Origin: a bacterium UBP3_UBA3054
GTDB taxonomy: Bacteria > Auribacterota > UBA3054
Length of the DNA stretch: 39,879 nucleotides
Direction: 5' to 3'
Assembly (NCBI GenBank): GCA_002366995.1
Contig: DFCM01000125.1
Span: forward strand, 775 to 40,653
Shown: in pieces, positions 32,310-39,879 of the stretch
Position numbering within the stretch: the first letter of the stretch is position 1
Layout: every line of letters begins with the position of its first letter
The notes under the pieces: model-generated
What the model was told of the DNA's origin: nothing
Databases searched by the model: none
The model's input: the letters and a program-made list of their open reading frames with translations, nothing else
Program-made: the position numbers and the translations under genes

Positions 32310-32462
32310 TTATTCCGCGTCGGGATAGACCACGCTCTGCTGGTCGGGATCCCTGAAGATGTGGTTGTTGGGGGCGTCGGCGTCGAGGGAATCCTGCATG
32401 GCGCAGCCGGCTAAGCTTAAAACGAAGAGGATGAGAAGAGAAAGGAAAAGCAGTTTTTTCAT
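32310..32462 (-). CDS. Small lipoprotein (50 aa)
   Basis: This short gene reads MKKLLFLSLLILFVLSLAGC and then about 30 polar residues ending SVVYPDAE. The signal peptide with lipobox LAGC places the lipidated cysteine at residue 20. The mature part is acidic and Pro/Asp-rich, with no recognisable domain. GAGG lies ten bases before the ATG, and the gene begins ten bases after the YfhO-like gene, so it belongs to the transketolase-yfhO transcript. Many bacteria carry such short lipoproteins of unknown role. The call rests on the signal, lipobox and ribosome-binding site. Confidence 0.75.
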   Translation of the reverse strand: MKKLLFLSLLILFVLSLAGCAMQDSLDADAPNNHIFRDPDQQSVVYPDAE

Positions 32463-32472
32463 GGTTTTTTCC

Positions 32473-34818
32473 TCAGGATTTGTTTATGAAAAGAAGTGAT
32501 GTTCTGTAGACCGCGGCCGCAAGGAAAAGCGCGAGCCCCATTGCGTAGCAAATTATGAGCGCGCTCTGGTGAGTGATCTTGGCTTGCAGCGTTATCGTGT
32601 GTTCGCCCGCGTCGACGAGCACCGCCCTCAATGCGGCGTCGGCGCGCAGTATTGGTGTCGGCTTATCGTCGAGCGCGGCTGTCCAGCCGGGATAATAGAG
32701 TTCGCTGAAGACAACGTAGCCGGGAACTTCGGCGTTCACCTTCGCTTTGATCTCCTGCGGAGCGTAATCGGTCAGAGTCACCTTGCCGAAGGGCCCCTCC
32801 TCCCCCGCTTCGCCTGAGAGCTGCTCAGGAATGGAAGCGCCGCTTATGACGACCTTGCGGGAGGGCTCGAAGTCATTCGACATGACGATAGAAGCGGGAT
32901 CATCGTCTTCCCTGACAGCCGTGGGAACGAACCAGGCTCTCGGCATGGCGAAGATATTATCCTTGACGAAAATGCCGTACTTGGTGAAGCCTCTGGCCCA
33001 CTTCGGGATCTTTTCAACGGGAAGCCTCGTTTGATTGTTGAGGTCGTAGCGAATGTTGAAGATCTCGTCGAAACGCCTTTTGGACGCCTCGCCCTGCTTC
33101 CTGGCGTTCCATAATGGCTGCTCCCAGCTAGTCCTCGTCATGATGTAGCCGTTGACGGAATCAAGGCCCCAGATGACGGTCTTCTGCGTGGCCTGCACGG
33201 CGTCCCAGCGGTAGCGGCAGCGACCCTGAGGCCCCTTGGAGATCTGGTCGCCTTTCAGCGCCATGGAAACGGGATTGTGGGCGTTGGATTCCGCGGCGGA
33301 CTGGGGGCAGGCGTTGATCTCCCCGCCGAAAGAGGCCAGGTCGAAAACTATGAGGGCGGCGAAGGCCCACTTGGTGATCGTCTGCTCCTTTTTGCAGGCG
33401 ATGAGGTAGAGTGCGATGCCGATCAGGAAGATGACGTACTGCCTCAGGACCGCGAAGTTGAAAACGGCTTTCGTAACGGCATTGTCGGGAACCTTATTGA
33501 GTCCGATGATGACGGCAATTCCGATGATAAAAAGACTCGCGAAGACGAAAAGCCAGAAACCCTTTTTTATTTCGGTCTTTTCAGTGGGCCAGAATTGGTC
33601 GAACATGAAGGCGAAAAGCAGGCTAATGGGAAGCGAGATGAAGTAAGCGTACCTTACCGGGATCCTCAGGTTTCTCAGCGGCTTGACAAGGTAAGCGAGG
33701 AAATACTGGAAGGGATTTTCGATTCCGTAAATGTAGAGCACCGCGATAAGGGCGATCAGGAAAAAGACCAGAGCCCTGACGGAGAAATGTTTTTTCAGAT
33801 AGGCCGGTACCAAAAGGAGCGCCAGGAAAGGCCAGAGTCCGGTGTAAGCCACGCGGCACCAGTACTGCCAGAATTGTCCGATGTGCCAGCTGTCCCCTCC
33901 CCAGAAGATGTTCCAGTCGCTGCCGGAATTCGGCGCTTTCACGCGGCCGAAAAGATCGGGAATGATGTTGGTCAGGAAGAAGTACCAGCTCGCCTGGTCG
34001 GAAACGTTCTTGTAGATGTCCTGTTCGGGACGTCCGCTGTTGCCGTAATACTCCAGACCGGGAACGACAAGGATAGCGGAGATCAAAAGCCCGACGGCCA
34101 GGAAGAGCGCGCCCTGAAGGAGGAACCTTATGAGCGCCTGCTTTTCCTTCCTTAGCTCAACCAGTTCGTAAAGGAAGAAAGCGAAAAGGAAAGCCGCCAT
34201 GTACGGCATCCTCTGAATGACGCCAACCAGGAAGCAGAAACCGAGAGCGCCGCCGCCGATGACGGAAAGGGAAAGCGTTTTCAGGCTGAGCTTGTTTTCC
34301 GCTTCCGCTTTCATATGCTCCATTGCGAGCATGATCCAGGGAATGAAGCCGTAGCCCGCGCCGTTGTTGGCGCTCGTCATCGTGATGACGACGGAGGCGC
34401 AGTAGCCGGCGGCCGCGGCGGCAGCCGTGGCGGCGGGACGCGATACCTTCCAGAATCTCAGAAGGAAATAAACGCCCAGCGCGCCGAAGAAGACCTGGAA
34501 AACGTAGATGAATGAGACCGCTTTTTCAAAGGCGGCCAGGTCTTTCGCAAGAGGAACGCAGAGCAGGTACAGCGGGTAGAAGACTGAGTGCCAGGCCATC
34601 TGCCCGAAGGGACGGCCAAGGTCGTGGTAAGGGCACCAGGCCGGGAAGCGGCCCTGCAAGATCTCGCCGGCGTTGAAAAAAAGCTTGGGAAGATCCTGGT
34701 TGGCGAAATCGCCGAAGAAGAAGCCCGTGCCTAAAAGCACGGCGCGGAAGAGCCAAAAAAGACCGAGGGCAAGCAGAGCTGCCCCGAACCATTTCAGCTC
34801 TTTCCTCTCGTTACCCAT
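32473..34818 (-). CDS. YfhO-family polytopic membrane protein (GT-C-like)
   Basis: Large inner-membrane protein of the YfhO family, which includes Gram-positive enzymes that glycosylate lipoteichoic acid, but mostly uncharacterised elsewhere. It has 781 aa. About 12 hydrophobic segments lie in residues 10-500, followed by a soluble extracytoplasmic domain (about 510-755) and one final membrane segment (757-775). An acidic loop after the first helix (GDFANQDLPK) is where GT-C enzymes hold catalytic Asp. The family-typical C-terminal stretch is ELYYPGWTAALDDKPTPILR followed by ADAALRAVLVDAGEH. It begins one base after the transketolase stop. It is likely a polyprenyl-linked sugar transferase. 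Substrate unknown. Confidence 0.85.
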   Translation of the reverse strand: MGNERKELKWFGAALLALGLFWLFRAVLLGTGFFFGDFANQDLPKLFFNAGEILQGRFPAWCPYHDLGRPFGQMAWHSVFYPLYLLCVPLAKDLAAFEKAVSFIYVFQVFFGALGVYFLLRFWKVSRPAATAAAAAAGYCASVVITMTSANNGAGYGFIPWIMLAMEHMKAEAENKLSLKTLSLSVIGGGALGFCFLVGVIQRMPYMAAFLFAFFLYELVELRKEKQALIRFLLQGALFLAVGLLISAILVVPGLEYYGNSGRPEQDIYKNVSDQASWYFFLTNIIPDLFGRVKAPNSGSDWNIFWGGDSWHIGQFWQYWCRVAYTGLWPFLALLLVPAYLKKHFSVRALVFFLIALIAVLYIYGIENPFQYFLAYLVKPLRNLRIPVRYAYFISLPISLLFAFMFDQFWPTEKTEIKKGFWLFVFASLFIIGIAVIIGLNKVPDNAVTKAVFNFAVLRQYVIFLIGIALYLIACKKEQTITKWAFAALIVFDLASFGGEINACPQSAAESNAHNPVSMALKGDQISKGPQGRCRYRWDAVQATQKTVIWGLDSVNGYIMTRTSWEQPLWNARKQGEASKRRFDEIFNIRYDLNNQTRLPVEKIPKWARGFTKYGIFVKDNIFAMPRAWFVPTAVREDDDPASIVMSNDFEPSRKVVISGASIPEQLSGEAGEEGPFGKVTLTDYAPQEIKAKVNAEVPGYVVFSELYYPGWTAALDDKPTPILRADAALRAVLVDAGEHTITLQAKITHQSALIICYAMGLALFLAAAVYRTSLLFINKS

Positions 34819-34819
34819 C

Positions 34820-36742
34820 TTAAAGCGCGGCTTCTATGGCCTTGATTATGCCAGGAGCGTCCAGGGAATATTCGGCGTAGAGTTCTTTCGGCGTGGCGGA
34901 GCCCGCGAAAGACGTGACGCCCAGTTTCACGAGCTTGCAGTTCAAGCCGAGCTCCTGAAGTTTCTCGGCCACGCTCATGCCAAGCCCGCTGACGACGAGG
35001 TGATCCTCGACGGTCACGATGAGGCCGGTCGCGGCCGCGGCTTTCAAAGCTTCCGTATCTATGGCCAAAGGCGAAGCGATATTGTAAACGGAGACTTCCG
35101 TCCCCTGCTTCGCAAGTTCGTCGGAAGCGGCGACGGCGTTCGCGGAAGGCGTGCCGCAGACAAAGACCGCGGCCTTGGGATCAGATTTGGTGCGCAGCTC
35201 GTCGGCTTTGCCGTAAGCGTACTTATAGTCCGTGCCGAAGAAAGGCGTTCCGTCTTCCTTGGCGACGATCGCGACTTTCGAGCGGCCCATAACCAGAAGC
35301 GTCGGCTTTTTGGTAAGGGCGAGATATCTGACAGCTCTGTCGGTCTGGTTCGGGTCGGCCGGGACGATGACCTCGAAGCCGAGGAGGTTCCTGTAGAGGC
35401 CGAGGTAGTCGACGCACTGGTGCGTCCTGCCGTCTTCGCCCACGTCCAGGCCGCAGTGCGTGCAGACGACCTTCGGGAAGGCTCCGTTCATGACGGACAT
35501 GCGGTGCTGGTTGTAAGTCTCGTCCACGCCGAAAGCGCCGAAGTCGGCCCAGAAAGACTGGACGCCCCTAATGCTCATGGCGCCGGCGATGACCGCCGCG
35601 TTGTGTTCCTGGATGCCGATCTGGAAGAAATTCTCGGGCCAGACTTTCTCGAAGTCCGCGACTTTCACGCTGCCCTTGAGGTCGCAGTCGAGGGCGGCCA
35701 TCGGGCTGGCGCCGGCTTTATCCTTATTGGTCTTAGCGATGTCGGCAAGCGCTTTGCCCCAGGCGCTCCTGTTGTCGGTGCTCTCCGTGTAAAGGGCGGG
35801 CGTTCCGGGATCGAGCGTAATGTCGGGAGTTTTGGGACGGACGGGATGCCTGGGCTCTTTTTCTTTGCGTTCCGCCATCAGTTCGTCAAGGTCGTCGGGA
35901 AGATCGAGTTCTTTGAGCGCCTCACGGCAAAGGTCCATGTTGAGCGCTGAGCCGTGGTATTTCGCCTGGTTCTCCATGAAAGAGATGCCGTGCCCCATGA
36001 TCGTTTTGGCGAGGATCATGACGGGCTTTTCGGAAAGATAAGCTTTCCTAAGCGCGCCGTAGAGAGCTTGGAGGTCGTGGCCGTTCACCTCGACGACGTC
36101 CCAGCCGTCGGCTTCCCATTCGGCCTTCAAGGGCTGGTACATCACTTCGTGGATGTCGCCGCAGATCTGCAGTTCGTTGTAGTCGATCACGGCGACCAAG
36201 GGCAGAGCGTATTTGACGGCCGTTCTTCTCGCTTCCGCGATCTGGCCTTTCTGCTGTTCGCCGTCCCCCATCACACAGAAGACTTTCGCCTTGACGCCTG
36301 TCATGCGGTCGGCAAGCGCGAAGCCTACGCAGGCGGAGAGACCCTGGCCCAGGTTGCCGGTGTCCCATTCGACGCCTGGCACGCACTGCTCGATGTGTCC
36401 AGGGAAAGAACTGCCGTTCTGACGGAAGGTCACGACCGCTTCCCTAAGATCTATGAAGCCCGCGCCCGCCAAAGCCGCGTAAACGCCCGGCGAAGTGTGG
36501 CCGTGGCTGACGACTATGGTGTCCCGGCCGAATTTTCTCGGCTCTTTGGGATCGACGTTCGCGCACTGCCAAAGCAGGGTGTAAGTTTCAAGGGAGGAAA
36601 GCGAACCGCCGGGGTGACCGCAGCCGGCCAGTGTCGTCATTTTGACGATGGCGCCGCGGCTGACTTTCAGCTGCTCGTTTAAGGCGGAAATCTCTTCCCC
36701 GCTCAGTTTTTCTTCAAAAAAACCGCGTTTTAAAATGCTCAT
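34820..36742 (-). CDS. tkt: Transketolase
   Basis: TPP-dependent two-carbon transfer in the non-oxidative pentose phosphate pathway. It has 640 aa with all three domains in one chain. Visible features are AGCGHPGGSLS near 39-49, VSHGHTSPGVYAALA, the TPP/Mg motif MGDGEQQKGQ...NE (GDG-x~25-N), KTIMGHGISFMENQ, then the Pyr domain with GIQEHNAAVIAGAMS (catalytic Glu) and the C-terminal domain with VTVEDHLVVSGLG. It has its own promoter (36791-36820) and a leader of about 40 bases containing a GT repeat. yfhO starts one base after its stop. A DXPS-like enzyme is excluded by the motifs around HPGG. Confidence 0.95.
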   Translation of the reverse strand: MSILKRGFFEEKLSGEEISALNEQLKVSRGAIVKMTTLAGCGHPGGSLSSLETYTLLWQCANVDPKEPRKFGRDTIVVSHGHTSPGVYAALAGAGFIDLREAVVTFRQNGSSFPGHIEQCVPGVEWDTGNLGQGLSACVGFALADRMTGVKAKVFCVMGDGEQQKGQIAEARRTAVKYALPLVAVIDYNELQICGDIHEVMYQPLKAEWEADGWDVVEVNGHDLQALYGALRKAYLSEKPVMILAKTIMGHGISFMENQAKYHGSALNMDLCREALKELDLPDDLDELMAERKEKEPRHPVRPKTPDITLDPGTPALYTESTDNRSAWGKALADIAKTNKDKAGASPMAALDCDLKGSVKVADFEKVWPENFFQIGIQEHNAAVIAGAMSIRGVQSFWADFGAFGVDETYNQHRMSVMNGAFPKVVCTHCGLDVGEDGRTHQCVDYLGLYRNLLGFEVIVPADPNQTDRAVRYLALTKKPTLLVMGRSKVAIVAKEDGTPFFGTDYKYAYGKADELRTKSDPKAAVFVCGTPSANAVAASDELAKQGTEVSVYNIASPLAIDTEALKAAAATGLIVTVEDHLVVSGLGMSVAEKLQELGLNCKLVKLGVTSFAGSATPKELYAEYSLDAPGIIKAIEAAL

Positions 36743-36790
36743 AGATAGACCTGGGCCTTGTTTTTAGATACACACACAATTGATAGAGAG

Positions 36791-36820
36791 ATTTTAGCAA
36801 AGAGGGCGGTGTTCTGTAAA
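36791..36820 (-). promoter_or_regulatory. Sigma-70-type promoter of tkt
   Basis: A minus-strand -35 TTTACA (36815-36820) and -10 TAAAAT (36791-36796) have an 18-base spacer ending TGC (extended -10). It lies in the 90-base gap after the flippase gene. The expected leader is about 42 bases. Confidence 0.7.
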
Positions 36821-36832
36821 GCCCGAAAGGAA

Positions 36833-38299
36833 TCAGAAACGGCGGTAGTCGGAAAGCCTCACGACCTTAAGGGCGAAAGCCAATATCATGAAGACAATAC
36901 CGTAAACGAGCCAGGTCAGATAGACCGGAACATATGGCTTTATGAAGAAAACGACCGGCAGGGTGATGAGCGCCAGGATAGCCGGCCTGGCAAGCGCCAG
37001 AAGGCTCTCTTTGGCGCGGCCGAATTCGGCAAAACTGATCACATACCCGATGAACATGATGGAAAGCGAAACGACCATGGAAAGCGCGGAAGCTATGGGC
37101 GCCAAGGTCGGATCGTTGTCCCTCTTCAGGCAGAGAAAGTAGATCAGGATAACGTTGGAAAGGATGTTGCCTATCAGACTGGCAAGGTTGATGAAGAAGA
37201 CCTTGCGCTCCTTCTCCTTGACGTAAAGGACATGCCCGAAGAAGGGGCAGAAAAGGTCAAGCCCCTGGCCCCAGATCAGGATCTGGAGCGCCAGGGCGCC
37301 TTCCACAAATTCTTTGCCGTAGACGAGGTCAAGGATCCTTGAGGCTTCCAGCGTCGCCCAGAAAAGGAACGGGAACCCAAGGCAGCCGATCCACCTCAAG
37401 CTTATCATGACTCTCTGCCAGAAGTCCTCCTCCCCCGCTTCTTTGCTGCTGGCTAAAGCGGGATACATGGACTCCGTGAAAGAGTTCGTCAAAAAGAGCG
37501 GTATAAGCACCAAATTGTACGCGGCGCCGTAAACGCCCAGCTGCGCCTTGAAGCCGAACCACCACAAAAGCACGTGGTCGAATTTAAGGTGCAGCGTAGA
37601 GGTGAACATGATCGTGAAGAACTGCCAGCCCTGGGTCAGCATCTCCATTATCACTTTCAAGCTCGGTTTGGGAAGTCCCAGCTTGTAGCGCAGTCTAAGG
37701 GCGATCGTTCCGAGAACCAGAGGAACGAAGGCGCCGAGGGCGAAGTAAACGGCCATCAGCCTCGTCTTGACGTCCAAGCCGCATTTCGCGAAGCAGAGCG
37801 TTCCGAAGCCGAGGGCGACGTAGAGCACTTTGCCGATCAGGAAAAGCGCCGCCTCAAGGTGATTGTCCTGATGGCCTCTTAGGATGGCCGCCATCGACAT
37901 GTACCAGGCGTTGGCGAAAAGGAAGAGGCAGAAGAGCGCGATGAGCGTCAGATCTTCGCCGCCCGCCCCGAAACCGAGGAGATCCCTGAGAACGAGCGCG
38001 CCAAGCGCCAAGGCGACGGCCAAAATGGAGCAGAAGGTCTTAAGGATTACGGAATTCCAGAAAAGCTCGTCGCTTCTTTCCGGCTCCCTGGCCACGATCC
38101 TCGTCATGAGCGTGCCAAGTCCGTATTCCGCGACGATGGAGAACATTACGATCCAGGAGAGGGCGCCGGTAAAATCGCCGTAGAATTCCTTGCCAAGGGC
38201 CCGTGTCAGATAGATATTGAAAATTGCCGTCAGAGCATGGGAGGCGGCTTTGCCGGTAAAGAGGGAAAAAGTGTTTCTCAGGACACGGTTGATCTGCAT
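36833..38299 (-). CDS. Wzx-type polysaccharide flippase (MOP superfamily)
   Basis: Inner-membrane transporter that flips undecaprenyl-linked oligosaccharide repeat units. It has 488 aa with about 12-14 hydrophobic segments. The N-terminal NTFSLFTGKAASHALTAIFN and YLTRALGKEFYGDFTGALS are typical of the polysaccharide biosynthesis (RfbX/Wzx) family, as is EYGLGTLMTRIVARE. It starts 18 bases downstream of tRNA-Pro with no Shine-Dalgarno. The only promoter seen upstream is that of the tRNA, so it may be read from the tRNA transcript. The matching polymerase Wzy is not in the window. The transported glycan is unknown. Confidence 0.9.
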   Translation of the reverse strand: MQINRVLRNTFSLFTGKAASHALTAIFNIYLTRALGKEFYGDFTGALSWIVMFSIVAEYGLGTLMTRIVAREPERSDELFWNSVILKTFCSILAVALALGALVLRDLLGFGAGGEDLTLIALFCLFLFANAWYMSMAAILRGHQDNHLEAALFLIGKVLYVALGFGTLCFAKCGLDVKTRLMAVYFALGAFVPLVLGTIALRLRYKLGLPKPSLKVIMEMLTQGWQFFTIMFTSTLHLKFDHVLLWWFGFKAQLGVYGAAYNLVLIPLFLTNSFTESMYPALASSKEAGEEDFWQRVMISLRWIGCLGFPFLFWATLEASRILDLVYGKEFVEGALALQILIWGQGLDLFCPFFGHVLYVKEKERKVFFINLASLIGNILSNVILIYFLCLKRDNDPTLAPIASALSMVVSLSIMFIGYVISFAEFGRAKESLLALARPAILALITLPVVFFIKPYVPVYLTWLVYGIVFMILAFALKVVRLSDYRRF

Positions 38300-38317
38300 A
38301 CGCCGGTAATAAAAAAA

Positions 38318-38394
38318 TGGTCGGAGCGACTGGATTTGAACCAGCGACCACTTGACCCCCAGTCAAGTGCGCTACCAGGCTGCGCTACGCTCCG
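38318..38394 (-). tRNA. tRNA-Pro(GGG)
   Basis: The minus strand folds into a full cloverleaf of 77 bases including an encoded CCA end. The acceptor stem is CGGAGCG/CGCTCCG with discriminator A. The D arm is GCGCAGCCTGGTAGCGC. The anticodon stem CTTGA/TCAAG carries loop CTGGGGG (anticodon GGG), and the T arm is GCTGG-TTCAAAT-CCAGT. A first C at the acceptor and the GGG anticodon identify proline. Confidence 0.96.
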
Positions 38395-38408
38395 ACACAT
38401 TTCTCCTT

Positions 38409-38437
38409 ATGCTACCACAACGAGGGTTAAAATACAA
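38409..38437 (-). promoter_or_regulatory. Promoter of tRNA-Pro
   Basis: A minus-strand -35 TTGTAT (38432-38437) and -10 TAGCAT (38409-38414) have a 17-base spacer. The predicted start is about seven bases before the mature tRNA 5' end. Confidence 0.6.
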
Positions 38438-38467
38438 GTGGCGGGCCGTTGGCGAAGGTGCTTTTTA

Positions 38468-38496
38468 TTGCATAAAAACCACCTTTAAGATAAAAT
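38468..38496 (+). promoter_or_regulatory. Promoter of the TolB-like gene
   Basis: A -35 TTGCAT (38468-38473) and -10 TAAAAT (38491-38496) have an exact 17-base spacer. The leader is about 30 bases, with AGGGA roughly eight bases before the ATG at 38535. Confidence 0.72.
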
Positions 38497-38534
38497 AAAC
38501 AAATAAAGGTTAAAACTAACATAGGGATACAGCC

Positions 38535-39791
38535 ATGAAAAAATCGCTTCTTTGTCTTCTCACGATCCTAGTAGTGTCTTCCGCTTTCGCGGAGGACGTC
38601 ATCAACCCCGGAACGGTGCGCGGAACGGCGCAGCGCCAGGGCATCCCTATTTATGTCTGCGACTTCAGGGGCGGCGCGGTCTCCATTGCCGACGTCGTCA
38701 GGAAGGACCTCAACCTCCACGGCGGTTTTTCCCTGGCGCGCATCTCCTCTAGCGACGCGACGACTCTCAACAACGCCGACTACAGCCAGGGCGCCATCCA
38801 CTTCCAGAACTGGCGCAACTTAGGCTGCGCGCTGATCGGCAAAGGCGAAGTCTCCGGCTCGACCCTGACCTTCAAGCTCTACAACACCGCCAACGGCTCC
38901 GCCGTGATGGGCAAGACTTACAACATGGGTTCCGTCTCCCCGCGCAGGGTGGCCCATGCCATCGCCAACGACATCGTCCAGGACGTCCTGAAGGAGAAAG
39001 GCTTCTTCCAGTCCAGGATGCTCTATGCCTCGGGCTACGGCCGCTCGAAGAACATCGTGATGTGCGACATTCTGGGCGGCGACAAGAAGAACCTTACGAG
39101 CGGCAGCGACCTCAACACTTTCCCGGACTGGTATCCCGATCACAAGAACATCCTCTATACGAGCTACCGCGCCAACCACGCCGTCATCTACAAGCTTGAT
39201 CTGACGAGCGGCAAGACGCAGAAGCTTCTGGCCATGCCCGGCATGAACACCTCCGGCTGCGTTTCCCCCGACGGCAGGCAGCTGGCCGCCATCCTTGACA
39301 AGGACGGCTTCCCGGAACTCTACACCTACGCCCTGAACGGCGGCTCGCACAAGCGCCTGACCAGAGGCCGCGACAACGAGTCCTCCCCCTCCTGGTCCCC
39401 TGACAGCAGCAAGATCGTCTTCTCCTGCGACGAGGGCAAGAGCCCCCAGATCTACATCATGAACGCCAGTGGCGGCGGCCGCACCCGCATCTGCCGCAAC
39501 GTCTCCCGTTACTGCACGAGCCCGGCCTGGTCGCCTGACGGCAAGAAGATTGCCTTCGTCGCCCAGATCGGCGGCAACTACGAAGTCTGTGTCTGCGATC
39601 TTTCCAGCGGCAACTCGAAGAACGTCACGAACAATCCCTCTAACGACGAGTTCCCCTGCTGGGCCGCGGACTCCCGCCACATCGTCTTCGCCCGCGCCGG
39701 CTCTTCCATCGTGATAGTGGACAGCGAGACCGGAAAGGAAACGACGCTAGTTTCCGGCGGCAGCAACACCTCGCCCGCGCTTGAACCATGA
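38535..39791 (+). CDS. TolB-like periplasmic beta-propeller protein
   Basis: Resembles TolB, the periplasmic propeller of the Tol-Pal envelope system. It has 418 aa. A signal peptide ends near AFA (residues 17-19). An N-terminal alpha/beta domain of about 160 residues (IPIYVCDF, ALIGKGEVSGSTLTFKLYN, AHAIANDIVQDVL) matches the TolB D1 domain. It is followed by about five PD40/WD40-like blades, recognisable by repeated (S/P)-W-(S/Y)-P-D-(S/G/H)-(K/S) motifs: FPDWYPDHK, CVSPDGRQ, SPSWSPDSSK, SPAWSPDGKK and FPCWAADSR. At 418 aa it is typical. tolA, tolQR and pal are not in the window. It is coupled to the next gene by an ATGA overlap. Confidence 0.87.
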   Translation: MKKSLLCLLTILVVSSAFAEDVINPGTVRGTAQRQGIPIYVCDFRGGAVSIADVVRKDLNLHGGFSLARISSSDATTLNNADYSQGAIHFQNWRNLGCALIGKGEVSGSTLTFKLYNTANGSAVMGKTYNMGSVSPRRVAHAIANDIVQDVLKEKGFFQSRMLYASGYGRSKNIVMCDILGGDKKNLTSGSDLNTFPDWYPDHKNILYTSYRANHAVIYKLDLTSGKTQKLLAMPGMNTSGCVSPDGRQLAAILDKDGFPELYTYALNGGSHKRLTRGRDNESSPSWSPDSSKIVFSCDEGKSPQIYIMNASGGGRTRICRNVSRYCTSPAWSPDGKKIAFVAQIGGNYEVCVCDLSSGNSKNVTNNPSNDEFPCWAADSRHIVFARAGSSIVIVDSETGKETTLVSGGSNTSPALEP

Positions 39792-39879
39792 GCATCATCC
39801 CCGATATAACGGCCGTGGGCTCCATGGCCCTCGACACCGTCACGACGCACTACGGGACGCATGAGAACTGCCTGGGCGG
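39788..39879 (+). CDS. PfkB-family carbohydrate/nucleoside kinase (partial, 5' end only)
   Basis: Only the first 30 codons are in the window. The start reads MSIIPDITAVGSMALDTVTT and continues to LGG at the edge. The GSMALD strand and the glycine pair before the edge are the typical PfkB N-terminal substrate-binding region. The ATG overlaps the TolB-like stop (ATGA). Members include ribokinase, adenosine kinase and fructokinase. The substrate cannot be told from this fragment. Confidence 0.75.
   Translation, partial: MSIIPDITAVGSMALDTVTTHYGTHENCLG

Noticed and set aside
38040..38366. Minus-strand reading frame beginning inside tRNA-Pro
   Set aside because: The start VAGSNPVAPT is the familiar translation artefact of a tRNA gene; the rest is out of frame with the flippase.
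38318..38394. tRNA-Pro as an attachment site of an integrated element
   Set aside because: No integrase, direct repeat of the tRNA 3' end or phage-like gene lies nearby; the Xer gene at the other end of the window is chromosomal in type.

Overview
The window is a gene-dense chromosomal stretch from a Gram-negative-type bacterium. No phage, insertion sequence, CRISPR array or rRNA is visible, and no intergenic gap without a gene exceeds about 250 bases. GC-rich coding sequence alternates with short AT-rich spacers. Supporting hints for the cell type are a TolB-like periplasmic propeller protein, a small lipoprotein, and a large secreted protein ending in a PEP-CTERM-like tail. Together with TrkH carrying an extra N-terminal membrane domain and a GlmL-type ASKHA protein, this fits an anaerobic member of the PVC superphylum (Lentisphaerota/Kiritimatiellota-like). 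That placement is inference, not proof.

Layout. At 1-5171 (minus) lie a D-2-hydroxyacid dehydrogenase homologue, a GT4 glycosyltransferase, a short RqcH/NFACT protein, infA, rfbC and a XerC/D recombinase that runs off the left edge. At 5267-7828 is a secreted protein with three LamG-like and two BACON-like modules. At 7926-11977 are tyrS, UDP-glucose dehydrogenase, a UvrC-N-terminal-only nuclease and ispH. At 12034-19644 one compact run links K+ uptake (trkH, trkA), surface-polysaccharide genes (GT2, GDP-fucose synthase, sugar-1-phosphate transferase), tsaB and a K+(Na+)/H+ antiporter. At 19740-23943 are pta, an orphan solute-binding protein and a secreted esterase, closed by a strong terminator. 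A plus-strand aminotransferase (24061-25248) diverges from pta.

At 25245-29014 is an amino-sugar operon: divergent ROK-like kinase, PIG-L deacetylase, NagB deaminase and uracil-DNA glycosylase. At 29079-32266 is a three-gene module: an 89-aa protein, a GlmL/MutL-like ASKHA protein and a 369-aa protein, with no B12 mutase nearby. At 32310-36742 are transketolase, a YfhO-like membrane protein and a previously easy-to-miss 50-aa lipoprotein. At 36833-38394 are a Wzx-type flippase and tRNA-Pro(GGG). The right end is plus-strand: a TolB-like protein and the start of a PfkB sugar kinase.

Polysaccharide genes (GT4, rfbC, ugd, GT2, fcl, sugar-phosphate transferase, flippase, YfhO-like) are scattered through housekeeping operons rather than gathered in one locus. 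Several promoters share the extended -10 form TGnTATAAT. Two of them lie only nine bases before an ATG, suggesting leaderless mRNAs. The most interesting candidates are the mutase-less GlmL module, the PIG-L-for-NagA amino-sugar route, the dehydrogenase lacking its catalytic arginine and the modular PEP-CTERM protein.
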